The notes: generated from the letters alone by a model not told the origin. Positions 50,226-60,400 are shown, counted from the stretch's first letter. The stretch: 64,000 bases of DNA from Kribbella sindirgiensis (GCF_004331435.1 NZ_SJKA01000008.1:62001-126000), one strand, 5' to 3'. Program-made: numbers and translations.

Positions 50226-51557
50226 ATGAAACTGCTCAAAGGACTCGTGATCGCCGCGACGGCCGGCGCACTCGTGTACGGCGGAGGCGGTCAGACCGCC
50301 AGCGCGGAGGACCCGGGGAAGGACGACGACGCGCCCGACTCGCCCACGGTGTTCGTGGAGAACAATCCGGACGGTACGGAGAAGGGCGTCCCGGCGGAAT
50401 ACCAGCAGTACCGCATCCGTGACTACCTGACGAACCTGATCGAGGGCGCTCAGGAGAACTCGGACATCACCATCGCGTCGTACCGGTTCAACGACCAGAA
50501 GGTCGCGAACGCCCTCGTGCAGAAGATCGAGGACGATCATGTGAAGGTGCGGGTGATCGTCGACGCCGAGGACACCGACAAGCAGCCGTACAAGGACGTC
50601 GAGAAGGCCATCAAGAAGTTCGGCGACGGCAAGACGTCGTGGATCAAGGACTGCGGCAACGGCGCTGATTCCGACAAGAACAAGAAGACCTCGTGCATGG
50701 GCGACCACATCATGCACAACAAGTTCTATCTCTTCAGCAGCACCGGCGGGAAGTCGAACGTGGTCGTACAGACGAGCTCGAACCTCAACAAGAGCTCCGG
50801 CCCGTACATGTGGAACACCGCCTTCACCGCGATGGGCGACGACGGCAAATGGCTGTACGACAAGTACCAGACCTACTTCACCGACCTCAAGAACGCCGGC
50901 GCCGGCAACGCCGACTACTACAGCTACTTCAACAACATGCACGCGCCGACGGAGAACAAGAAGTACAAGCTGTACGTCTCGCCGCGTCCGGAGTCGGACG
51001 AGAACGTGACGTTCGCGAACATTCTGAAGAACGTGGAATGCGGTGGTAACAAGACGGGTGGCACCAGCGACAACGAGCATCGGACCATCGTCCGGGTCGC
51101 CGCGGCGCAGATCGCGAAGGGCGGTGGGGCCGCCGTCGCCGCCGAGCTGTTCACGCTCGACAACAAGGGCTGCTACGTCGACGTCGTCGGCACGGAGGTC
51201 AGCCAGGCCGCCGACGGGCCGCTCCGCGGCGGGATGCTGCGCGCTCCGACAGGCAAGTACCACGGGCCGGAGGTGCGGGAGTTCAGCGAGCACCAGTGCG
51301 GTACGCACGAGAAGAACATCCTGATCGACGGCAACTACAACGGCGACGGGGACCAGAAGGTCGTGTTCACCGGCAGCCACAACCTCAACAAGAAGTCGCC
51401 GTTCCACAACGACGACATCATCCTGCGGATCACCGACGCGGGTGTGCACGACAAGTTCAAGGAGCACTTCTTCAAGATCCGCGCCGCCGCGGCCATCACC
51501 TGGCAGACGAGCAAGTACGAGACGACCGACCCGGACGATCTCGAGTTCAACTGCTAG
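50226..51557 (+). CDS. Secreted phospholipase D-like (PLDc) enzyme
   Basis: A 443-residue exported protein. The signal peptide is at about 1-27 (KLLKGLVIAATAGALVYGGG). Two PLDc half-motifs are present. The first is HNKFYLFSSTGGKSNVVVQT with SSNLN. The second is HEKNILIDGNYNGDGDQKVV with GSHNLN. These are the HxK...N/D units that form one active site, so the enzyme can hydrolyse or transfer phosphodiesters of lipids or, less likely, nucleic acid. The ATG at 50226 begins the signal peptide; a longer frame upstream is antisense noise over the neighbouring genes. It overlaps the end of the convergent alpha-amylase gene by four bases. Confidence 0.88.
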   Translation: MKLLKGLVIAATAGALVYGGGGQTASAEDPGKDDDAPDSPTVFVENNPDGTEKGVPAEYQQYRIRDYLTNLIEGAQENSDITIASYRFNDQKVANALVQKIEDDHVKVRVIVDAEDTDKQPYKDVEKAIKKFGDGKTSWIKDCGNGADSDKNKKTSCMGDHIMHNKFYLFSSTGGKSNVVVQTSSNLNKSSGPYMWNTAFTAMGDDGKWLYDKYQTYFTDLKNAGAGNADYYSYFNNMHAPTENKKYKLYVSPRPESDENVTFANILKNVECGGNKTGGTSDNEHRTIVRVAAAQIAKGGGAAVAAELFTLDNKGCYVDVVGTEVSQAADGPLRGGMLRAPTGKYHGPEVREFSEHQCGTHEKNILIDGNYNGDGDQKVVFTGSHNLNKKSPFHNDDIILRITDAGVHDKFKEHFFKIRAAAAITWQTSKYETTDPDDLEFNC

Positions 51558-52972
51558 CTGACCCGCGCCGCAGCGTGCAGGGCGAGGCCGTCGGTGGGTG
51601 CGATGTCGGCGCGGAACCAGCCCGACGAGTCGACGGTGTACGTCGGACCGCTGCAACTGCCGGCCGCGTAGTCGCCGTGGAAGACGTCGCAGTACACGCC
51701 GGCCGGAAGCTGGGTGTGGAAGCTCCGGCCGGTGAGCGCCGTGCTCTCGTCGTTGAGGACCAGGTAGCCCTTGCCGCCACGCCCGAACGCGATCGCGTCG
51801 TTGCCGTTGTCCCACCACTCGGTCACGCCGGTCCCTCGTACGGCGTTGTGGAAGCCGACCATGTTGGCGATCACCCGCCACTCGTGCTCGCACCGCCAGC
51901 GGTTGCTGAAGCACGTCGTGTCGACCGTCTGCCCGCTGCCGGTCGACGGCGGTCCTTGGTCGTTCGACGTGTACTCGTAACTCGACATCACCTTCGGCGT
52001 CCCGTACGTCCAGGCCAGCATGAAGCCGTTCGCCATCGCGTAGCGCCCGTTGTCGCGGAACGTCAGTACGCCGCTGCCGCGCTGGGTGTCATGGTTGTCG
52101 GTGAACACCACAGCACGATCCGACGCCAGCGGCTCCGCGAACGTCTTCAGGTAGGCGAGCCGCTCGGTGTTGAAGATCTTCGCGAGATCCTTCCCGTACC
52201 GGAACTCGAGCACATCGCCGTTCCCGACGTACTCGTCCGGAGTGATCGGCTCGCCGGCGCCGTAGATGACCTCCTGATACAGGTACGCCGGACGCGACAA
52301 CCGCGACTTGATCGCGGCGATGTCCGCGGCGGGCATGTGCTTGGAGGCGTCCAGGCGGAACCCGTCGACGCCGATCGACAGCAGATCGTTCAGGTACGCC
52401 GCGATCCGGCCGCGCACGTAGTCGGTGTCGGTGGCCAGATCGGCGAGGTCGACGAGTTCGCAGTTCTGCACCTCGTAGCGGTCGCCGTAGTTGACGATGT
52501 CGTCGTTCCCGTTGCGCCCGCAGTGATGGAAGTCCTGCGTCTGGTACGTCCCCGGGTAGTCGTAGTGCGTGTACGACGACCCCGCGCTGCCGGTGCCGCC
52601 CGACGAGCCGCCGGTCATGTGGTTGATCACGGCATCGACGTACACCTTGACGCCGGCCGCGTGACAACTGTTGACCATGGCAACGAATTCGCCGCGGGTC
52701 CCGCGACGCGTGCTGTCGAGTTTGTAGCTCACCGGCTGGTAGTCCTGCCACCACGGATACCCGGACCCCGGCAGCACGACATGCTCCTGCGGAGGCGAGA
52801 CCTGTACGGCGCCGTACCCCTTCGGGCCGAGCACCTGGCCGCACTCCCGACCGACCGACGTCCAGTTCCATTCGAACAACTGGACGATCACGTCCCGCTC
52901 CCCCGCCGGCGCCGCCTGCGCAGTCGCCCCACTCAACCCGGCCATCGACAGACCCAGCAGTTTGCGCATCAT
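51554..52972 (-). CDS. Secreted alpha-amylase, GH13
   Basis: A 472-residue exported glycoside hydrolase that cleaves internal alpha-1,4 links of starch. A short signal peptide (residues 1-20) is followed by the (beta/alpha)8 barrel. The catalytic triad is Asp208 in GVDGFRLDASKH, Glu234 in YLYQEVIYG and Asp295 in VVFTDNHDTQ. The N-terminal region (DVIVQLFEWNWTSVGRECGQ, then GYGAVQVSPPQEH) is that of the animal/Streptomyces-like GH13_32 type. A C-terminal beta domain is present but no starch-binding module follows. ATG at 52972 has GGGAG just upstream. It is probably induced by maltose; no regulator is adjacent. Confidence 0.95.
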   Translation of the reverse strand: MMRKLLGLSMAGLSGATAQAAPAGERDVIVQLFEWNWTSVGRECGQVLGPKGYGAVQVSPPQEHVVLPGSGYPWWQDYQPVSYKLDSTRRGTRGEFVAMVNSCHAAGVKVYVDAVINHMTGGSSGGTGSAGSSYTHYDYPGTYQTQDFHHCGRNGNDDIVNYGDRYEVQNCELVDLADLATDTDYVRGRIAAYLNDLLSIGVDGFRLDASKHMPAADIAAIKSRLSRPAYLYQEVIYGAGEPITPDEYVGNGDVLEFRYGKDLAKIFNTERLAYLKTFAEPLASDRAVVFTDNHDTQRGSGVLTFRDNGRYAMANGFMLAWTYGTPKVMSSYEYTSNDQGPPSTGSGQTVDTTCFSNRWRCEHEWRVIANMVGFHNAVRGTGVTEWWDNGNDAIAFGRGGKGYLVLNDESTALTGRSFHTQLPAGVYCDVFHGDYAAGSCSGPTYTVDSSGWFRADIAPTDGLALHAAARVS

Positions 52973-53079
52973 CGGACTCCCTCGGGGCGGTGGGCCTCCT
53001 CATCAAACCACGCGGTCCGGCGAGTCCGAGGGGTTCCCGTGTCGCACAGTCGCCCGGAACGGCGCATACTGGAGGCCTG

Positions 53080-53322
53080 ATGCTGCCCTATCGCGCGACG
53101 ACGCGTCGTCACCTCTCCACCAGTCCTTTCAAGGCCCAGGTTTCTGACTCGCTCAAGAGTTACGAAGTCGGTGAGCGGGTCTCCCACGACAGAGAAGGAC
53201 TCGGCCGCGTCCACTCAGTTGAGACTGACGGCACGGTCGTCATCGACTTCGGCGCCGGACGACTCCTCAGGGTCGCCGCTCCGTTCTCGAAACTCCACTC
53301 CCTCGGCCAGGCCGACGCCTGA
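53080..53322 (+). CDS. Small conserved actinobacterial protein (KOW/SH3-like)
   Basis: An 80-residue protein. The second half, SYEVGERVSHDREGLGRVHS followed by TDGTVVIDFGAGRLLRV and PFSKLHSL, is a small beta-barrel-like domain found as a short conserved protein in many actinobacteria, recalling the CarD/KOW pattern (GxxVxHxxxGxGxV). The first 30 residues are basic. The start at ATG 53080 has GGAGG four bases upstream, a slightly short spacing. Function is unknown; a nucleic-acid or polymerase-binding role is only suggested by the pattern. Confidence 0.75.
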   Translation: MLPYRATTRRHLSTSPFKAQVSDSLKSYEVGERVSHDREGLGRVHSVETDGTVVIDFGAGRLLRVAAPFSKLHSLGQADA

Positions 53323-53327
53323 TCCGC

Positions 53328-54257
53328 TTACGCTGCGCAGCGGGTGTTGCGCGGCGGGACCGTCAGCGACGCCAGGTAGTCGGCGACGTACCGGTTGATG
53401 CAGTCGTTGCGACCGACTGCGGTGTGCCCTTGACACTCCCAGGTCAGTAACTCCGCGTTACCCAGACTCGCGGCCATCGCGACGGCACCGGCGTACGGCG
53501 TCGCGGGGTCGCGACGGGTACCGACCACGAACAGCGGGTACTCCTTGGAGAACCGGGCACCAGCCGCCCGGCTCTCACTCTCCGTCGGCCCCGTGCCCGA
53601 GTCGCCGTCCGCGGCCTCCCCCAGTCCATCGGCGAGATCGGGCCAGCGCGCGTCGTCGTACAGCGACGCCACCACAGCATCGACGACATCGACGCCCTAC
53701 GTCGGTACGTCGTCACCCGGCCGCCCGCTCGGGATCGGCGACTCCTGTGCGTGGTGAACCAGATCGACGACGAACCCCCGCACATGCCCGAACCGGCCGT
53801 CGCCGTCGTACTGCACAAGGCCGCTTGCGCCGCGGCGCTGGGCTCGAAGGCGACCGCCCCGGGCGCGACCTGGATCGAGGCCCCGGGTTTCGCGCCGTTC
53901 GACCAGCCCAGGCCGCGAACTGATCGAAGGACGCTTCCGAGGTAGGTGAGTGCCGACTGGCCCAGGCGGAGTACGCGCGCCGCTATCCGGACAGGCCTCC
54001 GTGATCCCGCGCATCACACCGGCAGCGCGTGCGTACCCCGCGTGAGTCAGGAGATCGGGGAACATCGGCGTACCGGTGTCGGCGTGCTCACACCGCATGG
54101 GCTGGGAACGCCCGACCCCACGCGGATCGAACCCCACCAGATCGAACCGATCCAGCACAGCATCAGGCAGTAGACCGGCCGCAACAACCGCGTTGTCAAC
54201 ACCAGACTGCCCAGGCCCACCCGCAATCAGCACCACCGGCACACCCCACACCCCCAC
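53328..54257 (-). pseudogene. Decayed TAP-type alpha/beta hydrolase
   Basis: Two pieces of one secreted tripeptidyl-aminopeptidase-like hydrolase lie in different frames. The 5' piece (54257-53697) has PVVLIAGGPGQSGVDNAVVA and DRFDLVGFDPRGVGRSQPMR, the first half of the fold, then turns to low-complexity frame noise. The 3' piece (53675-53328) has VASLYDDARWPDLADGLGEA, then FVVGTRRDPATPYAGAVAMA and LTWECQGHTAVGR, the C-terminal TAP domain with the catalytic His region. The signal peptide, the N-terminal 50 or so residues and the nucleophile region are missing or frameshifted. It looks dead. It abuts the gene at 54273, whose stop is 16 bases away. Confidence 0.85.
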
Positions 54258-54272
54258 GGCAAGTCCGAATGT

Positions 54273-55406
54273 CTAGGGTGTCTCGGACAGGCGGCCGCTG
54301 ATCGTCCTGGCCAGAGACTGACGTGCGGAGTCCTGAGACCAGCGGGAGTTGACCCTTGGATTGTCGAGTGCTTCCTTGAGTGCCCTGCGTTCATCCGCCG
54401 ACAGTGAGCCGAGCATCATGTTCGCAACCATCAGGCCCTGGTACTGCTCGAACGCCGACTGCGAGTCCTGAATCGCCTGCAGCACCGAAGCGAAGTCGGC
54501 CAGATGGATGTCACATCGCATGAGCGCGAGCGCCATGACCCGGCGGCCTGGCGTACCGAGCGCGAACATACTCTGGACGTCCTGGGGGCTGAAGTCTCCC
54601 GACTTCGCCATGGCACGCGCCTGGCGTACGAGATCTTCCATCTGACCCGTCCGTCGTGGACTCGCCGGCGTCGCCCGCAGTTCGTCGTACTTGTCCGCGA
54701 TCCCGCCGATGTCCGGTCCGGAACTCGCCCGGACAGCGCCCGTGGTTGCTTGGGTGATGTTCATCGCGGCATCCCGTGCGGCTTGCGCAGTACCGAAGTC
54801 TCCAGCGCTCTCTGCACGACGCGACAGTCCCAGCAGTGCGTCCGTCGCACTCATCTTCAGTCCGAGGCGAAGTCTCGCGTACAGCCATCCGATCAGGAAC
54901 CCGAGAACGGCGAAGTAGATCACGACACTCCCGGCGAAGGCGCTAGCTCCGGCCTGACCGCCGACCGCGGGCGCGAGTCCTGTGAACAGACGGCCGGCTC
55001 CGTCCTTGACGGTCCCGAGCTGAGTCAACGTCGCTCCGATGATCAGCGTGGTCAGCCAGTCCGAGATCCGCTCCAGGTTGGTATTGGCGCCGATGGAGGG
55101 CACGGATGCATCGGCCTGAGCGTTCTGGGCGACGGCGAGGCTCCGCGGCACACCGAACAGGAGCCCGAAGAGCGCACCGACGCTCAGTGCGGCAGCGGCG
55201 ATCATCACTGACGCCGACAGGTTCCTCCAACTCATTCCGCTCGCCGCCACCGAATAGACGGCGGTCAGCAGCAACCCCACACCCACCGCGCCGATCTGCG
55301 TCCATGCCATCGCCGAGAGCTTTTTGCGGTCCTTCCTCGGCTTGCCCGCTTCTTCGCCCACAACCGGAACTTGCCCAGCAGCCGGCTGCCCCTGATCCCC
55401 GTCCAT
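54273..55406 (-). CDS. Four-TM membrane protein with soluble C-terminal helical domain
   Basis: A 377-residue protein. Four hydrophobic segments lie at about residues 34-56 (AWTQIGAVGVGLLLTAVYSV), 63-85 (ASVMIAAAALSVGALFGLLF), 115-140 (RISDWLTTLIIGATLTQLG) and 160-185 (SVVIYFAVLGFLIGWLYARL). The pair LLFGVPRS ... NTNLERISDWLTTLIIGATL is a conserved arrangement that I recall from membrane proteins linked with predicted conflict systems (pYEATS- or TIR-type effectors); I cannot verify that. The C-terminal 190 residues are soluble and helical (RTGQMEDLVRQARAMAKSGD). The ATG at 55406 has GGGGGAG upstream. The AT-rich leader holds the dyads at 55466-55494. Confidence 0.75.
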   Translation of the reverse strand: MDGDQGQPAAGQVPVVGEEAGKPRKDRKKLSAMAWTQIGAVGVGLLLTAVYSVAASGMSWRNLSASVMIAAAALSVGALFGLLFGVPRSLAVAQNAQADASVPSIGANTNLERISDWLTTLIIGATLTQLGTVKDGAGRLFTGLAPAVGGQAGASAFAGSVVIYFAVLGFLIGWLYARLRLGLKMSATDALLGLSRRAESAGDFGTAQAARDAAMNITQATTGAVRASSGPDIGGIADKYDELRATPASPRRTGQMEDLVRQARAMAKSGDFSPQDVQSMFALGTPGRRVMALALMRCDIHLADFASVLQAIQDSQSAFEQYQGLMVANMMLGSLSADERRALKEALDNPRVNSRWSQDSARQSLARTISGRLSETP

Positions 55407-55465
55407 GTCTCCCCCACTCGACAAGGTCAGAGTGCACCCGGCGACACAAACTGTAAAGACCGCGC

Positions 55466-55494
55466 TTTCAAAATTGGTACTTGAAACAATTGTT
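55466..55494. promoter_or_regulatory. AT-rich leader dyads upstream of the four-TM gene
   Basis: TTTCAA at 55466-55471 and TTGAAA at 55481-55486 form a perfect six-base inverted repeat with a nine-base spacer. Overlapping it, AACAATTGTT at 55485-55494 is a self-complementary decamer. The patch is distinctly AT-rich and lies 60-90 bases upstream of the four-TM protein start, so promoter and operator are likely here. No regulator is assigned. Confidence 0.4.
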
Positions 55495-55647
55495 CCACGG
55501 TTATCGCGGCTATTCTCGGAGAATCAGGAAACTGGGTAGGCAGGTGTGGTCTGCTCCGCGCCCGGTCCAGACGCGAAACCTGAACAGCGGGGAAACAAAC
55601 TCGCAGATCGCGACAGACCCACGACTCGATGCACCCGATCGATAGCG

Positions 55648-55735
55648 GCAACCGGGAACAGGCAATGGTGACTGGCGACAGGCAATACCGGGTGCCCACC
55701 CACCATTGCCTGTTCCCTGATCCCGGATCGGGTTG
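55648..55735. repeat. Dispersed palindromic repeat, copy C
   Basis: Two tandem 20-nt units at 55651-55670 (ACCGGGAACAGGCAATGGTG) and 55671-55690 are followed by an inverted unit from 55701. The arms 55654-55670 and 55701-55717 are a perfect 17-base inverted repeat. The 67-base core 55651-55717 matches copy A (6181-6247) at 64 of 67 positions. It lies 3' of the APH gene in the 380-base gap up to the four-TM gene; apart from this repeat and the dyads at 55466-55494 I see nothing else in that gap. Confidence 0.85.
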
Positions 55736-55786
55736 ATCACCGGCAGGACGAGCCTCGGGGATGCATTTGCTTGATCAATCGGATGC

Positions 55787-56674
55787 TCAGCCGAGGAACT
55801 TCTCCGCTCGGGCCACGTCGGTCTCGACGCGTTCTGGTGGGAAGGCTTTGAGGACTGACTCGTGGACTTGGTCGACCATCCAGTGGGCCTCGTAGCTGCG
55901 TCTTGTTGCTGGGGTGAGGTGGGCCAGTTCGTTCTCGACTACCTTCAGTTCCTCCGGGCCGACTGTCGTTCGGCCGATGCTGCCCCAGTGCAGGCCGAGG
56001 AGCGCGTAATGGCGATCGCCGCGGACGGCGCCGGTGTTCCAGTCGACGACGCCGGTGACGTTGCCGTCGGCGTCGAACAGCACGTTGCCTGGTGTGTAGT
56101 CGGTATGCACGAGATCATCGCCCTGCATCCGGAACGGCCGCCCGCCGTCAATTTCCAGCAATCGCGCCAACAGCCGCCTGCCACGCTTCCCGAGCCGGCC
56201 GACGGTGTGCTCGAACACGCCGTCGGCATCCGGGAAGGCCCTGGGCCGCGGGACCTGTGGATCATGACGGAGCAGCCCGGCGAAGCGGTTGTTCATCGTG
56301 ACGAAAGACGCCGCCGTGGTCGCGTCCAGCGCACTCACATGACGGCCAGGCAACCTCTCCTGCACGACAGCGACGTACCCGTCCGAAAGCTCAAGGACCA
56401 ACTGGTGCTCCGGAACAGGCAGGCCTCGTCTGCGGACCTCGTTCAGCACACGCGCCGTCTGCCGCATCACCGCCAACGACGTACGAGTGCGCGTGATCGC
56501 GGACTCGCGCCCGTCCGGCCACGCGACGAACGCGGCGCTGCTGGAACCGCCGTCCTGATCGGCCAGCCCGGTCAGCACCAGTCCGCTGCCTGTGCGAGCG
56601 TTCACCTCTTCGATGACCGCGGTCGGCGCCCACGGATTCTCCGAGGACCGAAACTCGATCTTGTGCTCCGTCAC
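55787..56674 (-). CDS. Aminoglycoside phosphotransferase (APH) family kinase-like protein
   Basis: A 295-residue protein kinase-like fold phosphotransferase. The catalytic loop is DDLVHTDYTPGNVLFD (HxDxxxxN pattern) and the metal motif is GVVDWNTGAVRGDR. The N-terminal lobe includes AVIEEVNARTGSGLVLTGLA. Family members phosphorylate aminoglycosides, choline, homoserine or other alcohols; the substrate cannot be told. The GTG at 56674 has GGAGGTG upstream and overlaps the DUF2461 stop by four bases (GTGA), so the pair is co-translated. This start was preferred to one about 100 bases upstream that lies inside the other gene. Confidence 0.85.
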   Translation of the reverse strand: MTEHKIEFRSSENPWAPTAVIEEVNARTGSGLVLTGLADQDGGSSSAAFVAWPDGRESAITRTRTSLAVMRQTARVLNEVRRRGLPVPEHQLVLELSDGYVAVVQERLPGRHVSALDATTAASFVTMNNRFAGLLRHDPQVPRPRAFPDADGVFEHTVGRLGKRGRRLLARLLEIDGGRPFRMQGDDLVHTDYTPGNVLFDADGNVTGVVDWNTGAVRGDRHYALLGLHWGSIGRTTVGPEELKVVENELAHLTPATRRSYEAHWMVDQVHESVLKAFPPERVETDVARAEKFLG

Positions 56675-57321
56675 GGCCTCACCTCCGCGACGTTCTTGAC
56701 CAGCCAGCGGGCCAACGGGCGCAACTGGGAGAAGGCGGCGAGCACCTGATCCGCCGCGGCGGGCGTGTGAATCCATTCCTCGCAGCCGAGCGAGCGGGTC
56801 GCGATCACCGACTTGTGCCGGAAAAGCTCCGCCCGCGGATGATCAACCGGATAACCTCGCAGCGGCCGCTTCAGCAGCTCGCCCGAGAGTACGAATCCCT
56901 CCCGCTCGAGCTTCCGCGCAATCGCCACCAAACGCGGACCGGAACCGTCGTCCGCAACGGCGGCGCGATAACGCTCGATCTGCGCCGGCGGCGCGTACCA
57001 CCACGCCACGCAAACCTCCAACCCGTCCAGATCGAACCGCACCCCGAGCTCGACATTCCGGGCCAACCGCACAATCGCGCTCTGCCGCTGCCAGGCCCTC
57101 AGCAACACCTCGCCGTACCCCCAGACCGAGAAGTCCTCGTACGCCGAATCCGCGTCCGCCACCGCATTCAGCAGCTCGATCATCGGCTGCCGAACCAATT
57201 CCTCCCGCTCCCGCCGGCACTCCCGCCGCACCTCGGCGGATGGCTCCCCCTCGAGCCTGAGCAGCACATCGAACGCCTCTCGCGGCCAACCCTCGAACGT
57301 CCCACTCACCCAACGCAGCAT
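56671..57321 (-). CDS. DUF2461 family protein
   Basis: A 216-residue cytosolic protein of the DUF2461 type, recognised from FEGWPREAFDVLLRLEGEPS near the start, FSVWGYGEVLLRAWQRQS, VCVAWWYAPPAQIERYRAAV and KRPLRGYPVDHPRAELFRHK near the end. The family's function is unknown. The ATG at 57321 is 83 bases from the start of the divergent patatin gene. It is translationally coupled to the downstream APH gene by the GTGA overlap, an unusual partner that may hint at joint function. Confidence 0.85.
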   Translation of the reverse strand: MLRWVSGTFEGWPREAFDVLLRLEGEPSAEVRRECRREREELVRQPMIELLNAVADADSAYEDFSVWGYGEVLLRAWQRQSAIVRLARNVELGVRFDLDGLEVCVAWWYAPPAQIERYRAAVADDGSGPRLVAIARKLEREGFVLSGELLKRPLRGYPVDHPRAELFRHKSVIATRSLGCEEWIHTPAAADQVLAAFSQLRPLARWLVKNVAEVRP

Positions 57322-57404
57322 AACGATTGAATACGCACCTCCAGGCGCCGTATCAGCTGCCGTTCACGAGCCTCTTATGGGCGAGAGAAGCGGAGGTGGA
57401 GCAC

Positions 57405-60400
57405 ATGGGGATTCTTCAGGATCCGCCGGCCGACGGGCTCACATCGGACACGAGAGTTTCCTTTCACTACTGGCGGCGGGTCGGGTTCCTGCTGGCAGGC
57501 GTCGCCGTCATCGTGCTTGCCGTCGTATTTCTCGGTGACCGTGCCGGAGACAACGATTCGTCGCAGGCAGTCTGGGTCGTGCTCCTCCTGATCGCCGTCG
57601 CGCTGAGCGGCGTCGCCGTCTTCACGGCCACTCGCATGCAGCGCAACTGGCACGCCGGACTGCGCTGGGGCGCCCTGATCCTGGGCGCTGTGGTCGCCGC
57701 GCACTTCGGCGACCTGGCGAGCCTCAAGGGTCAGACGCGATCGATCGTCCAACTCGAACTCGCCGGCAGCAGCAAGGCGTGGACAGCCTGCGCGTGTGAC
57801 CCGCTCTTCACGAAGGCCGTCCAGCAGGACTTCTGGTTCATCGTCTCGTACGTCTTCCTGCTCGGCCTGCTGGCGTCCTGGACAGGCATGTACTTCCGGC
57901 TCCCACTGCTACGGCGGGCGCGTACCACCGTGGTCATCGCCGTCGTCGTCGCGGGCGTCTTCGACATCTTCGAGAACGTCCTCATGCTCACCGCGGGATC
58001 GTCGAACGGGCCTTGGAGGTTCGTAGCGGTCTTCGCCTGGGCCAAGTTCGCGTTGCTCGTCGTCGCCGTCGTCTACAGCGCGGCGGGTGCCTTCGCGTGG
58101 TGGTCCACGCCGCGCTGGGTCAGGCTCGCCTCGTGGGCGCTGCCGAAATACGCGCAGAAGGCGGCCGGCATGAAGCCGAAGGCGGGCACGCCGGAAGAGG
58201 CCGAGCAAGCCCCGGAGGGCAACCAGATGCAACGCACCGCGCCCCCGCCAGGAGAGGCGAAGTACGGCATCGCCCTGTCCGGCGGCGGGATCCGGGCGTC
58301 GTCGATCAGCCTCGGCGCACTCCAGGCGCTCGACGATCAGGTCCTGAGCTGGTCCGGTGCGCGCGCGGTCACCGCTGTGTCGGGTGGATCGAATATGGCG
58401 GCCGGCTGGAGCATCTCGCGATCCAGCCTGCCGGCGACCGACACCGAGACCACCGCACGGGCGCAACTCCGCGAACTGGCACCACGTCCGTGGCAGCAGC
58501 AGGAGAACGGATGGCTCACTCCCGAAGAGCGCCACCTGGTGGACAACCTCGGGTACCTCGGGTCGAACCAGCCTCGGGGCTCCGACACCGATCCGGCGGC
58601 GGCGAGAGCGACCAGGCAAGCCGGTCCCGACAGCAACCAGACGTCCACCAAGGCGTCGTACCGTCCAGCCGTTTTCGCGACCGTGATCGCAGGGCTGACC
58701 GTCAACGTGATCGTGCTGACGAGCATGCTCTGGGCGATCACACGGCCCCTGGGCTGGGCCCTGCGCAACTTCACGGACCGGAGCGGCGTCCTGCCGAAAG
58801 AGGCGATGCACCAACTCGTCAAGAACCATTCGCTCTCGCTCCCCGGGCTCATTTTCCTCGGCGCCGGATTCGCCGTCCTGATGCTCTGGGTCCTGGCCGG
58901 CCGGTTCCTCGTCGGGTACGCCCAGACCAACAAATGGGCACGGGTCATACTGCAGACACTGAAGCGGGCGTCGTACGGCGCGTTCGCCCTGGGGGCGCTG
59001 CTCGCACTTGCCCTGTGGGGCTTCGTCGAACTGGTCGGCGCTGTCGCCCACCTGTCGTTCGCCACGCTGGTCGCGACAGCTGGTGCGAGTGCCGGTGTCG
59101 TCGGTTCGGTCGTGCGCATTCTCAGGAAGCCGGCTGCGCGTTTCGCGCCCATGCTCGGCGGCATTGCCTTCGTTGTGGTCGGGCTGGGTGTGACGGCCCT
59201 GGCGACCTGGACCGCGGCCAAGTACGAGGTGACGTGGTCCGGGGATGATCTGTTCAGCTGGCGATCCGGCTGGAACTGGGTTCTCGCACTCGTGCTGCTG
59301 ACCATTGTGCTGCTTGGACCCAGCTCGGAAAGCTGGTCGCTGGCGCCCTTCTACCGGGGCAAGCTGAGGCTGGCGTACGCGACGTACCGGACCGAGCAGA
59401 CGCCGGGCGAGCTCCGGGTGCAGCCGTACGACAACGATGTCCCTGGCACTCCCGACGCCAAGCGTGAACCTGGCCTGTCCGCCTTCAACTACGACACGAC
59501 AGCGGTGCGTACGCCGCTGGTGGTGTGCACGACGAGCACGGTGACCTCGCGGGCGGTCCGCACCCGGTACGGCACTCCGGCGCTGAGTGTGACGTTCGAC
59601 CCGGAGCGGACCATCCTGCATCTGCCGCAGGACGGGCGCGGCAACACGCTGCAGTTCGCCGCATCGACCCGAGTGCTCGACCGGCTCGGGCAGAAGATGC
59701 ACAAGCGGATCACCACGATGATGGCGGTCGCCATCTCCAGCGCCGCGGTCTCCCCCGCGATGGGCCGGTACCAGATCGGTCCGACCAGCATGCTGCTGGC
59801 GTTCTTCAACATCCGGCTCGGCGTGTGGATCGCCAACCCACGCTTCATCACTCAGCTCGAAGCCGCCGGTCTGGCGAACGAGCCGGACCTCGCGTACCCC
59901 CGGACCGGGCTCGGTTATCTGTTCAAGGAGTTCTTCGGGGTCCACGACCTCGACGACCCCTACCTCTACCTCACCGACGGCGGCCACTGGGAGAACACCG
60001 GACTCGTCGAGCTGCTCCGGATCCCCGAGATCACCGAGATCGTCTGCGTCGACGCCGACTCCGGTCCAGGTGACGCGACCAGCTCGCTCGGCAAAGCGAT
60101 CGCGATCGCCCCGAGCGAGTGCGACATCCGGATCGACATCAGCCTCGACCCGCTCCGGGCGGCGCCGAGCGGTTCGCGCGTCCCGGCGTACTCGCCCCGG
60201 ACCGTCAACATCGGGTTCTTCACCAAGGGTGCCGGGTCCTTCACCGGCCAGACCCCGGTCGGTGTCCTCTGGTACGCCAAGCCCGGCCTGGCCAAGGAGA
60301 TGCCCGCGGCGTTGCTCGCCTTCCACGAGCGGTACCCGACCTATCCGCGGGAGTCGACCCTGAACCAGTTCTTCGATACCGCGAGCTTCGTTGCCTACCG

